From NCBI GenBank assembly GCA_020252645.1, contig JADCCN010000017.1, forward strand, positions 1 to 50,479: 50,479 nt of DNA, read 5' to 3'. The notes under the pieces are model-generated. The model was not told the origin of the DNA and searched no databases. It saw only the letters and a list, made by a program, of their open reading frames with translations. The DNA comes from Methylobacterium sp. (GTDB lineage Bacteria; Pseudomonadota; Alphaproteobacteria; Rhizobiales; Beijerinckiaceae). This document shows positions 17,855 through 25,737 of the stretch, one piece after another; position 1 is the stretch's first letter, and each line of letters starts with the position of its first letter. Position numbers and translations under genes: made by a program.

Positions 17855-19168
17855 TCACAAGCGGGGCGTGCCATCCGGCGGATTGTTCCTCAAATGTTTC
17901 CAGCGGATGCGCCGGATGACGAAGGCCATAGCGAGCACAACGGCCGGTACCGAGAGCGCCGTCGCGACATCGGTGGAGACCGGCAGCAGGCCGCGATCAT
18001 TCAGCCCCTTCAGCAGGAAGCTGACGAGCCCGACCACGTAATAACTGATGGCCGCGATCGAGAGGCCTTCCACGGTTTGCTGCAGGCGAAGCTGCAACTG
18101 CGTGCGTTCGTTCATCGCCCCGAGCAGCCCGTTGTTCTGCTTGGCGAGTTCCACGTCGATGCGGGTGCGCAACAGGCCCGAGGCGCGCGTGAGGCGAGCG
18201 GCAAGGCTCGCGAGGTTGGCTTCCATGCGCTCGCAGGTGCGGAAAGCGGGGGCGTTTCGCCTTTGCAGGAAGCTCGAGATGGCCGGCGCGGTGACACCCG
18301 CCGGGTCGCCCATGCCCTCGAGCCGCTCGTTGAGGATCGCGGCATAGGCGCGCGTGGCACCGAAGCGGAAAGTGGTGCGGGCGATCTCGCTCTCCACTTT
18401 CGCGGTCATCATGGTGAGGCGCGCGAGCAGCGCGTCACCCTCGTCGAGCCGCTGGCGATGCACGAGTTCGGCCGTGAGTTTTGCGAGTCCCTGCTCCACT
18501 TCCCGGATCACCGGGCCGATGCGCTGCGCCTCGGGCAGGCCCAGAAGAGCCATGGTGCGGTAGAACTCGACCTCCGTGATGTCGCGCGCCAGCGCCCCGA
18601 GACGACGGTCGGTCATGCCGCGATTGATGACCACGAAGCGCACGAAGCCGCCCTCATCGGGTGCGAAATCCGAGGCGATCTCGGCCATGCCATCCTCGAC
18701 GATCGAATGCGAGAGGATGGACTGGCGCAGCCGCCCGATCGCGGCATCGCCTTCCGGATCTTCCACGAAGGCGATGTCGATCGAAACAAGATGGGGCCCC
18801 GGCTGCTCCGGCAGCGGCAGGTTGCGCATGAGATCGGCGGCAGGCGATTCGAACTTTGCATGCTCGCCCGAGAGCAGGAAAACGAAGGTGGTGAATTCCG
18901 TGTGCTCTTCCCAGCGGAAAAGGCCTTGGGGCAGCTCGTGACGATGGTGCTTCGCGCCTTCCGGGGCGGGCGAGCGCCCATGCGAGCGGGCAAAATTGTC
19001 GAGCCGCTCGCGCAGCACTTCTGCCGATTCGCTGCCGCGCAGGAAGGCGAGGCCGATGAGGCGGGCGGGCGCGGCGAACGGGAAGAACGGGCGGGAATGG
19101 GCTTCGAGCAGGACGGAATCGCGCGCGGGATGCGGCTCGAACGGCGGGGTGGAAGCAACCTTGGCCAT
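17855..19168 (-). CDS. DUF3422 membrane-anchored protein
   Basis: A 437-residue protein of unknown function, of a family frequent in Rhizobiales and other Proteobacteria. Most of it is soluble and helical, with an early conserved stretch around EAHSRPFFPF and HHRHELPQG and a FRWEEHTEFTTF motif. Two C-terminal transmembrane helices (about 370-392 and 402-422) anchor it. The overall shape, a long helical domain plus C-terminal membrane pair, is like CorA-type transporters but without a GMN motif. The ATG at 19168 is chosen. It is 29 bases from soxS on the same strand, so it shares the divergent promoter with the sox genes; a sulfur role is only inferred. Confidence 0.85.
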   Translation of the reverse strand: MAKVASTPPFEPHPARDSVLLEAHSRPFFPFAAPARLIGLAFLRGSESAEVLRERLDNFARSHGRSPAPEGAKHHRHELPQGLFRWEEHTEFTTFVFLLSGEHAKFESPAADLMRNLPLPEQPGPHLVSIDIAFVEDPEGDAAIGRLRQSILSHSIVEDGMAEIASDFAPDEGGFVRFVVINRGMTDRRLGALARDITEVEFYRTMALLGLPEAQRIGPVIREVEQGLAKLTAELVHRQRLDEGDALLARLTMMTAKVESEIARTTFRFGATRAYAAILNERLEGMGDPAGVTAPAISSFLQRRNAPAFRTCERMEANLASLAARLTRASGLLRTRIDVELAKQNNGLLGAMNERTQLQLRLQQTVEGLSIAAISYYVVGLVSFLLKGLNDRGLLPVSTDVATALSVPAVVLAMAFVIRRIRWKHLRNNPPDGTPRL

Positions 19169-19400
19169 GGATTCTGCGACTCGAACGAAAGACACCGGCA
19201 AGCGCGCCGATGCCTCCTTATGCCGAATTCGGAAGCCGATGGCTACTTGTTCACGGGCGAATCCGGATCGAAAAATGGCAGGCCCGGCGCTTTACATTCA
19301 AGAAAACCTATATACCGTTGTTCAGAGAAAAGAAGAACAGGGCTGGCAATCCCGGCGGCTCAACGCCACACTGACGATGAACCATGGGAGGAACCCCGGC
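19169..19400. promoter_or_regulatory. Divergent promoter region of the sox locus
   Basis: These 232 bases separate DUF3422-soxS-soxR from soxYZ and should hold both promoters and the SoxR operator. A ten-base palindrome CCGAATTCGG lies at 19223-19232. An AT-rich patch at about 19292-19316 contains CTATATACC, a possible -10 for soxY, but no convincing -35 is in place, as is common in regulated promoters. The soxY site GGGAGGA is at 19385-19391. Confidence 0.45.
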
Positions 19401-19853
19401 ATGACGTCGCTGACGACCGTCTCGCGCCGAGACGCGCTCTGCCTCACGGCAGCTGCTCTCGCGCTCGCCCCCGGCCTGGCCCGCGCCGATGCGGCGGCGG
19501 TGGAGGCCGAACTCAGGAAGCTCTACGGCGACAGGAAGCCGGGTTCCGGCAAGATCAGGATCGACGTCCCGCAGATTGCGGAGAACGGCCTCGTGGTGCC
19601 GATCAGCGTCGAGGTCGAAAGCCCGATGACGGAGAAGGACCACGTGAAGACCGTGCATGTCTTCGCGGATGGCAACCCGCTGCCGGGTATCGCAAGCTTC
19701 CGTTTCACGCCGGCCTGCGGCAAGGCGGCGGCCTCCGCCCGCATGCGCCTCGCGCAGACACAGAACATCGTGGCCATCGCCGAGATGGCCGACGGATCGC
19801 TCTTCTCCACGATGAGCGAAGTGAAGGTCACCATCGGCGGCTGCGGCGGCTGA
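19401..19853 (+). CDS. soxY: Sulfur carrier protein SoxY
   Basis: The periplasmic subunit that carries sulfur intermediates on a C-terminal Cys during thiosulfate oxidation. The 150-residue product has a Tat signal (SRRDALCL then a hydrophobic stretch, cleavage near ARA) and ends in the diagnostic GGCGG swinging arm. The start at 19401 is preceded by GGGAGGA; an upstream in-frame ATG (19377) is less well placed. soxZ follows 23 bases later, and its product is exported as a complex with SoxY. Confidence 0.95.
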   Translation: MTSLTTVSRRDALCLTAAALALAPGLARADAAAVEAELRKLYGDRKPGSGKIRIDVPQIAENGLVVPISVEVESPMTEKDHVKTVHVFADGNPLPGIASFRFTPACGKAAASARMRLAQTQNIVAIAEMADGSLFSTMSEVKVTIGGCGG

Positions 19854-19876
19854 GACGAGAGGCGAGGAGTTTCGAC

Positions 19877-20206
19877 ATGTCCAACAAACCCGTGCCCCGC
19901 GTCCGTGTTCCCGCGAACGCCAAGAAGGACGAGCTGATCGAGATCAAGACCCTCATCAGCCACGAGATGGAAAGCGGCCAGCGCAAGGATTCCGCGGGCG
20001 CCACCATTCCGCGCAAGATCATCAACACCTTCACCGCCAATTTCAACGGCAAGACGGTGTTCGAGGCGACCTGGCATCCGGCCATCTCCGCGAACCCCTA
20101 TCAGTCGTTTTTCTACAAGGCGGCCGAGAGCGGCGAATTCACCTTCCAGTGGAAGGATGATGACGGCTCCGTCTACGAATCGAAGGCGAAGCTGACCGTT
20201 GCTTGA
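19877..20206 (+). CDS. soxZ: Sulfur oxidation protein SoxZ
   Basis: A 109-residue immunoglobulin-like beta-sandwich protein that pairs with SoxY. It has no signal of its own and is expected to be carried out with SoxY by Tat. The family pattern runs VRVPANAKKDELIEIKTLI, HEMESGQRKD, then FEATWHPAISANPY and FQWKDDDGSVY. GGCGAGGAG lies ahead of the ATG. Confidence 0.95.
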   Translation: MSNKPVPRVRVPANAKKDELIEIKTLISHEMESGQRKDSAGATIPRKIINTFTANFNGKTVFEATWHPAISANPYQSFFYKAAESGEFTFQWKDDDGSVYESKAKLTVA

Positions 20207-20238
20207 AGCGAGGCCGGCCCGCACAAGAACGACAAGAC

Positions 20239-20346
20239 GCTAGAGCATTTTTCCGATCCGACCGGATCAGCTCGGACGAATTATCTCCTTGTTTAATCGC
20301 ATTTTCTTTAGAAGAACCGGTATCCACTTCTTCGGAAAATGCTCTA
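20239..20346. repeat. Mosaic repeat between soxZ and soxB
   Basis: Opens with TAGAGCATTTTTCCGATCCG and closes with CACTTCTTCGGAAAATGCTC, complementary ends that can fold the roughly 105-base element into one long hairpin with internal arms. It is the single-copy form of the family that is tandemly expanded at 870-1143. It lies inside the co-directional sox series and could process or attenuate the message between soxYZ and soxB. Confidence 0.8.
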
Positions 20347-20412
20347 AACTCAATTCTCTCCTCACCTGGTCGTGAAGGGGAAAGCGCGGCCGAAAAAGGG
20401 GGAGAAACGGCC

Positions 20413-22107
20413 ATGGTCTCTCGGCGAGAGCTGATGCAGGCGGGTCTTGCGGCCTCCGCGCTTCTGGCCGGCTCCGGCCTGAGCGCAGGGCGCGCCTTCG
20501 CGCAACAGAAGCTGACGCAGGGCGATATCCTGCGTTTCGAGCCGCTGGGCAATGTCACGCTGCTGCATGTCGCGGATATCCATGCCCAGCTTGTGCCGAC
20601 CTGGTTCCGCGAGCCCTCGATCAACCTCGGCGTCGGCGAGGCGAAGGGCCGCGTTCCGCATATCACGGGGAAGGATTTCCTCGACCTCTATCAAATCCCC
20701 GCCGGCTCCCCCATGGCCTATGCGCTGACAGCCGAGGATTTCGCTTCACTGGCGAAAAACTACGGCCGGATGGGCGGGCTTGATCGCCTTGCGACCATCA
20801 TCAAGGCGATCCGCGCCGAACGCGGGGAGAATCGCTGCCTGCTGCTCGATTGCGGGGATACCTGGACGAATTCCTGGACGTCGCTGCAAACGAAGGCGCA
20901 GGACATCGTGGAATGCATGAACCTGTTGAAGCCCGATGCGATGACCGCGCATTGGGAATTCACGCTCGGCGCGGAACGCGTGGAGGAAATCACCAGGAGC
21001 CTGCCCTACCCGCTTCTCGCCCAGAACATCCGCGACACGGAATTCGAGGACAAGGTTTTCGAGCCGCGCCGGATGTTCGAGAGGGGCGGCGTGAGGATCG
21101 CCGTCATCGGGCAGGCCTATCCCTACACGGCCATCGCCAATCCCCGCCGGATGTTCCCGAAATGGGCCTTCGGCCTGCGGGAGGATGAACTCCAGAAGCA
21201 GGTGGAGGAAGCGCGCGGCGAGGGAGCCGATCTCGTGGTGCTGCTCTCGCATAACGGCTTCGACATCGACCACAAGGTGGCGGGGCGGGTGAGGGGCATC
21301 GACGTCATCCTCACCTCGCACACGCATGATGCGCTTCCCGAGCCGGTGCGCGTGGGGCAGACCCTGCTGATCGCCACCGGGGCCTGTGGCAAGTTCATTT
21401 CGCGGCTCGATCTCGATGTGCGCGCCAAGCGCGTGCAGGGCTTCCGCCACCGGCTGATCCCGATCTTCTCGGATGCGATCGAGCCCGATGCCGAGATGGC
21501 CGCGCTGATCGCCAGGCATCGCGCGCCCTACGAGAAAGACCTCAAGCGCATCCTCGGGCGCACCGAGGGGCTGCTCTATCGCCGTGGCAATTTCCAGGGC
21601 TCGCTGGATGACGTCTTCACCGATGCGATGCTGGAAGTGCGCGATGCGGAAATCTCGCTCTCGCCCGGCATGCGCTGGGGCGGAAGCCTCCTGCCGGGGC
21701 AGGACATCACCTTCGAGGACATCACCAACGCCTCCGCCATGACCTACCCCCAGTGCTACCGCACGACCATGAAGGGCGCGATGCTGAAGGCCATCCTCGA
21801 GGATATCGGCGACAACATCTTCAACCCCGATCCCTATTACCAGGGCGGCGGCGACATGGTTCGCGTCGGCGGCATGGGTTTTTCGGTCAACCCGTTCGGC
21901 ACGGTCGGAAACCGCATCTCGAACATGACCTTCCTCAAGACGGGCGCGCCCATCGACGCCAACCGCGATTACGTGGTCGCGGGCTGGGCCTCCATCAATG
22001 AGGGCACGCAAGGGCCGCCCATCTGGGAGGTGGTCGGCCAATATCTCACCGCCAGGAAGACGATCACGCCGCGCAACGAAAGCGCCGTGAAGGTCGTGGG
22101 CCTTTGA
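20413..22107 (+). CDS. soxB: Thiosulfohydrolase SoxB
   Basis: Hydrolyses the sulfonate from SoxY-bound thiosulfate, releasing sulfate, using a dinuclear manganese centre in the periplasm. The 564-residue protein starts with a Tat signal (SRRELMQAGLAASALLAG). Metal ligands are visible in the calcineurin-like phosphatase fold: DIHAQ (about 53-57), CGDTW (about 151), AHWEFT (about 178), LLSHNGFD and TSHTHD. The 5'-nucleotidase-type C-terminal domain follows from about 375. The ATG at 20413 is chosen at the start of the Tat signal. Confidence 0.95.
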   Translation: MVSRRELMQAGLAASALLAGSGLSAGRAFAQQKLTQGDILRFEPLGNVTLLHVADIHAQLVPTWFREPSINLGVGEAKGRVPHITGKDFLDLYQIPAGSPMAYALTAEDFASLAKNYGRMGGLDRLATIIKAIRAERGENRCLLLDCGDTWTNSWTSLQTKAQDIVECMNLLKPDAMTAHWEFTLGAERVEEITRSLPYPLLAQNIRDTEFEDKVFEPRRMFERGGVRIAVIGQAYPYTAIANPRRMFPKWAFGLREDELQKQVEEARGEGADLVVLLSHNGFDIDHKVAGRVRGIDVILTSHTHDALPEPVRVGQTLLIATGACGKFISRLDLDVRAKRVQGFRHRLIPIFSDAIEPDAEMAALIARHRAPYEKDLKRILGRTEGLLYRRGNFQGSLDDVFTDAMLEVRDAEISLSPGMRWGGSLLPGQDITFEDITNASAMTYPQCYRTTMKGAMLKAILEDIGDNIFNPDPYYQGGGDMVRVGGMGFSVNPFGTVGNRISNMTFLKTGAPIDANRDYVVAGWASINEGTQGPPIWEVVGQYLTARKTITPRNESAVKVVGL

Positions 22108-22118
22108 AGGAGAAGCAC

Positions 22119-23393
22119 ATGTCCGATGCGCGAAAGGACAGACCGACAAGCCGCCGCGGCTTTCTGGCGGCCGCAGCCGGCGCGGGCGCTCTGGCCGCCA
22201 CCGGCCGCGCCCGGGCTCAGGGCCAGAAGCCCGACCCGCTAATCACCGAGCCGCAGGACTGGAACCGCTTCCTCGGCCCCGGCGTCGATGCCGCGCCCTA
22301 TGGCAAACCCTCGCGGTTCGAGGCCGGTGTCGTGCGCCGCCATGTGGGATGGCTCACGGCGGATACGATCTCCTCGATCAACTTCACGCCGCTCCATCAG
22401 CTCGACGGCATCGTGACGCCGAACGGCCTGTGCTTCGAGCGCCACCATGCGGGCGTGGCGGAGATCGAGCCATCGAAGCATCGCCTGATGGTGCACGGCC
22501 TTGTCGAGAAGCCGCTGGTCTTCTCGATGGAGGACCTGAAGCGCTTCCCCGGCCGGGTGAACAAGCTCTACTTCCTCGAATGCGCGGCCAATGGCGGCAT
22601 GGAATGGCGCGGCGCGCAGCTCAATGGCTGCCAGTTCACACACGGGATGATCCATAACGTGTGGTATACGGGCATCCCGCTGAAGACGCTGCTGGATGAA
22701 GCCGGCATGCGCACCAATGGCAAGTGGCTGCTGGCGGAGGGGGCCGATGCCTCACTGATGACACGCTCCATCCCCATCGAGAAGGCGATGAAGGATTGCC
22801 TCGTCGTCTGGGCGATGAATGGCGAGGCGCTGCGGCCGGAGCAGGGTTATCCCCTGCGCCTCGTGGTGCCCGGCTGGGAAGGCAATATGTGGATCAAGTG
22901 GCTGAGGCGCCTCGAGATCGGCGACCAGCCCTGGCAGCAGCGCGAGGAAACCTCGAAATACACCGACCTCCTCGCCGATGGCCGCTCGCGCCGCTTCACC
23001 TTCGTCATGGATGCGAAGAGCGTGGTGACCAACCCCTCGCCGCAGGCGCCCTTGCGCCAGAAGGGCCCGAACGTGCTCACGGGCCTCGCCTGGTCGGGCC
23101 GCGGCGCGATCACCCGGGTGGATGTCTCCATCGATGGCGGCAGGAACTGGCGCAATGCGCGCATCGACGGGCCGGTGCTGCCCATGTCGCTTGCCCGGTT
23201 CTATGTCGATTTCGATTGGCAGGGCGAAGACCTGCTCATCCAGTCCCGCGCGATGGACGAGACCGGCTATGTGCAGCCCACCAAGGATGAGCTGCGCAAG
23301 GTGCGCGGCGTGAATTCCATCTATCACAATAACGGCATCCAGACCTGGCACGTGAAGCCGAACGGGGAGACCGAAAATGTCGAGATCCTCTAA
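22119..23393 (+). CDS. soxC: Sulfane dehydrogenase molybdenum subunit SoxC
   Basis: Molybdopterin subunit of the SoxCD sulfane dehydrogenase, which oxidises the outer sulfur on SoxY. The 424-residue protein has a Tat signal (TSRRGFLAAAAGAGALAAT), the sulfite-oxidase-type Moco domain with the molybdenum-ligating Cys in FLECAANGGMEW, and a C-terminal dimerisation domain from about 300. AAGGAGAAG lies before the ATG at 22119, 11 bases after soxB. It overlaps soxD by 17 bases. Confidence 0.94.
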   Translation: MSDARKDRPTSRRGFLAAAAGAGALAATGRARAQGQKPDPLITEPQDWNRFLGPGVDAAPYGKPSRFEAGVVRRHVGWLTADTISSINFTPLHQLDGIVTPNGLCFERHHAGVAEIEPSKHRLMVHGLVEKPLVFSMEDLKRFPGRVNKLYFLECAANGGMEWRGAQLNGCQFTHGMIHNVWYTGIPLKTLLDEAGMRTNGKWLLAEGADASLMTRSIPIEKAMKDCLVVWAMNGEALRPEQGYPLRLVVPGWEGNMWIKWLRRLEIGDQPWQQREETSKYTDLLADGRSRRFTFVMDAKSVVTNPSPQAPLRQKGPNVLTGLAWSGRGAITRVDVSIDGGRNWRNARIDGPVLPMSLARFYVDFDWQGEDLLIQSRAMDETGYVQPTKDELRKVRGVNSIYHNNGIQTWHVKPNGETENVEIL

Positions 23394-24039
23394 GGTCTTG
23401 CTGGGCATGGCCCTCGCGGTCGCGCTCGGCTTCACGGGCTTCGCGCAGGCGGGAAAGACCGGGCTCGGGCGCGCGCCCCTGCCGGCCGAAATCGAGGCCT
23501 GGGACATTGATATCCGCGCCGACGGCAAGGGCCTTCCGCCCGGCAAGGGCAGCGTGAAGGATGGCGAGACGCTCTTCCTCGAGCGTTGCGCCGCCTGCCA
23601 TGGCGAATTCGCCGAGGGCGTGGGGCGCTGGCCGGTTCTCGCGGGCGGACAGGGCACGATGAGGAACGAACGGCCGGAAAAGACGGTCGGCTCCTTCTGG
23701 CCCGACCTCTCCACCGCCTTCGATTACATCCGCCGGGCCATGCCCTATGGAAACGCGCTATCGCTGACGGCGGACGAGACCTACGCGATCGTCGCGTTCC
23801 TGCTCAACATGAACAACATCGTGAAGGATGATTTCGTGCTCGGCCGGGAAAATTTTCTCTCGGTGATGATGCCGAATGCGGCAGCCTTCTACGATGATGA
23901 CCGCGAACAGGCGGAAAGACATTTTTGGAACCGCCCCCCTTGCATGACCAACTGCAAGCCTGACACAAAGATCACAGGTCGCGCCGCGGTTCTGGACGTC
24001 ACGCCCGAAGGCGGCGACAAGAGCATCAAGGTGGAATGA
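23377..24039 (+). CDS. soxD: Sulfane dehydrogenase cytochrome subunit SoxD, mono-haem
   Basis: Cytochrome c electron acceptor for SoxC. The 220-residue product has an N-terminal signal and one haem site, CAACH (about 67-71), with a candidate Met ligand in RRAMPYGNA. Paracoccus SoxD is about 380 residues with two haems; this short single-haem form lacks the second domain. A CMTNC pair near the C-terminus (about 194-198) could form a disulfide. Overlap with soxC indicates coupled translation. Confidence 0.88.
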   Translation: MSRSSKVLLGMALAVALGFTGFAQAGKTGLGRAPLPAEIEAWDIDIRADGKGLPPGKGSVKDGETLFLERCAACHGEFAEGVGRWPVLAGGQGTMRNERPEKTVGSFWPDLSTAFDYIRRAMPYGNALSLTADETYAIVAFLLNMNNIVKDDFVLGRENFLSVMMPNAAAFYDDDREQAERHFWNRPPCMTNCKPDTKITGRAAVLDVTPEGGDKSIKVE

Positions 24040-24042
24040 TTG

Positions 24043-24387
24043 ATGAGGGACAGGAAAAGGATCGCGACGGCCTCCGCCGCCCTTCTTGCCTTTTTCATCC
24101 TGGCCGGCTGGCCCGGCCGGGCTTCCCCCGGTGCTTTTCGCGGCGACAAGGCTCTCGGGGAATATCTCGCCAGTGAATGCGTCACCTGCCACCAGAAATC
24201 CGGGCGGCAGGTCGGCGGCGTTCCAGCCATCGTCGGCTGGCCGGAGGAGCAGTTCCTCGCCGTGATGCATGCCTACCAGAAAGGTGACCGGGAAAACCCG
24301 ATCATGCGAACCATTGCAGGGCAGTTCAAGGAAGACGAACTCCTTGCCCTTGCCGCCTATTTTGGCTCGCTCAAGCCACAACGCTGA
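24043..24387 (+). CDS. Small c-type cytochrome, likely partner of the sulfide dehydrogenase flavoprotein (SoxE/FccA-like)
   Basis: A 114-residue exported cytochrome c with one haem motif, CVTCH (about 47-51), and a probable Met axial ligand in NPIMRTIAGQF. The N-terminus is a signal peptide with a hydrophobic core (ALLAFFILAGW). It sits 3 bases after soxD and 16 before the flavoprotein gene, so it most likely accepts electrons from that protein. SoxE of Paracoccus is a di-haem protein; this is shorter, so the exact name is uncertain. Confidence 0.82.
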   Translation: MRDRKRIATASAALLAFFILAGWPGRASPGAFRGDKALGEYLASECVTCHQKSGRQVGGVPAIVGWPEEQFLAVMHAYQKGDRENPIMRTIAGQFKEDELLALAAYFGSLKPQR

Positions 24388-24403
24388 CAATCGAGGGGAA
24401 ACC

Positions 24404-25675
24404 ATGACGACACGTCGAGACATTCTGATCGGCTCCGGCGCGATCGCCGCCGCGAGCACATTGCCTGCGCCTGCCGTGCTGGGCCAGGCCCGGCCCCGGG
24501 TTGTCGTCATCGGCGGCGGTGCCGGTGGTGTCACCGCCGCGAAATACATCGCCAGGGACAGCGAGAAGAAGATCGCGGTGACCCTCATCGAGGAAAACCC
24601 GAACTACCAGACCTGCTTCCACTCGAACCTGTTTCTCGGCGGCTTCCGCAACTACGCCTCGATCCTGCATGATTACGCGAAGCTGCCCGGCCATGGCGTT
24701 GATGTGGCTCGTGCGCGCGCGCAAATGATCGACCGCGACAGGAAGCAGGTGGTGCTCGCCGATGGCCGGCGCATCGCCTATGACCGCGTGGTCGTCTCGC
24801 CCGGCATCGACCTGAAATACGATTCCGTTCCCGGCTGGGGGAAGGAACATGAAGAGCGCATGCCGCATGCCTGGAAGCCGGGCGCGCAGACCCGCCTGCT
24901 GAAGCGCAGGCTCGATGCGGTGCCGAATGGCGGCGTCATCGTGATGATCGCCCCCCCGAACCCCTTCCGCTGCCCGCCGGGACCCTATGAGCGCATCTCG
25001 ATGTTCGCGCATGTGCTGAAGCGCACGGGCAAGACGAAATCGAAGATCTTCATCATCGACCCCAAGGAATCCTTCTCCAAGCAGGCCTTGTTCCAGGAGG
25101 GCTGGGACAAGCACTACAAGGGCCTCGTCGAATGGCTCGGCCCCAAGGTGCATGATGGCGTGAAATCGGTCGATTCGAAGACCGGGACGGTCGTCACCGG
25201 CTTTGAAACCTACAAGAACTGCGCGCTGGTGAATGTGATTCCGGCCCAGATGGCCGGTGCGATCGCGCGGGATTCCGGCCTCGCCAACCAGACCGGCTAT
25301 TGTCCGATCCTTCCCGAGAGCATGAAGAGCACGCTTGATGCGAATGTCTTCGTGCTGGGCGATTCCACCATCGCCGGGGACATGCCGAAATCCGCCTTCT
25401 CCGCCAATTCGCAGGCGAAGGCCGCGGCCATGACGATCCGCGGCGAATTGATCGGCGCGCGCACCTTCCCGGCGCGCTACGCCAATACCTGCTGGAGCCT
25501 GATCGAGACCGACGACACCGTGAAGGTCGGCGGCGCCTATGAGGCGAAGGACGGCAAGATCACTGCCTCCTCCACCTTTATCTCCAGGACCGGCGAAACG
25601 GCCGAATTGCGCAAGCAGACGCAGGCCGAGAACATGGGCTGGTATGCCGGCATCATTGAGGACATGTTCGGCTGA
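24404..25675 (+). CDS. soxF: Flavocytochrome c sulfide dehydrogenase flavoprotein (SoxF/FccB-like)
   Basis: Oxidises sulfide to sulfur or polysulfide in the periplasm and passes electrons to a cytochrome c. The 423-residue protein has a Tat signal (TTRRDILIGSGAIAAAS), a dinucleotide fold VVVIGGGAGGVTAAKY, the Cys for covalent FAD in YQTCFHSNLFLGG, and the redox Cys pair in PFRCPPGPYER and GYCPILP. The C-terminal FCSD dimerisation region includes CWSLIETDDTVKVGG. It is the last gene of the plus-strand sox series, with a terminator 26 bases later. Confidence 0.92.
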   Translation: MTTRRDILIGSGAIAAASTLPAPAVLGQARPRVVVIGGGAGGVTAAKYIARDSEKKIAVTLIEENPNYQTCFHSNLFLGGFRNYASILHDYAKLPGHGVDVARARAQMIDRDRKQVVLADGRRIAYDRVVVSPGIDLKYDSVPGWGKEHEERMPHAWKPGAQTRLLKRRLDAVPNGGVIVMIAPPNPFRCPPGPYERISMFAHVLKRTGKTKSKIFIIDPKESFSKQALFQEGWDKHYKGLVEWLGPKVHDGVKSVDSKTGTVVTGFETYKNCALVNVIPAQMAGAIARDSGLANQTGYCPILPESMKSTLDANVFVLGDSTIAGDMPKSAFSANSQAKAAAMTIRGELIGARTFPARYANTCWSLIETDDTVKVGGAYEAKDGKITASSTFISRTGETAELRKQTQAENMGWYAGIIEDMFG

Positions 25676-25700
25676 AATCCCGTTCCCCGGACGAAACAGG

Positions 25701-25727
25701 ACGCGCGCCTTTCTGGCGCGCGTTTTC
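25701..25727 (+). terminator. Intrinsic terminator after the sox operon
   Basis: ACGCGCGCC (25701-25709) pairs perfectly with GGCGCGCGT (25715-25723) around a five-base loop, followed by a short T tract. It lies between the sulfide dehydrogenase stop and the convergent kinase gene, and may work for both. Confidence 0.75.
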
Positions 25728-25737
25728 GTGCGGCGGT

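Noticed and set aside
17549-19876. The long open frame leading into soxZ
   Set aside because: Only the last 109 codons match SoxZ. The rest is antisense to soxS and DUF3422 or out of frame with soxY.
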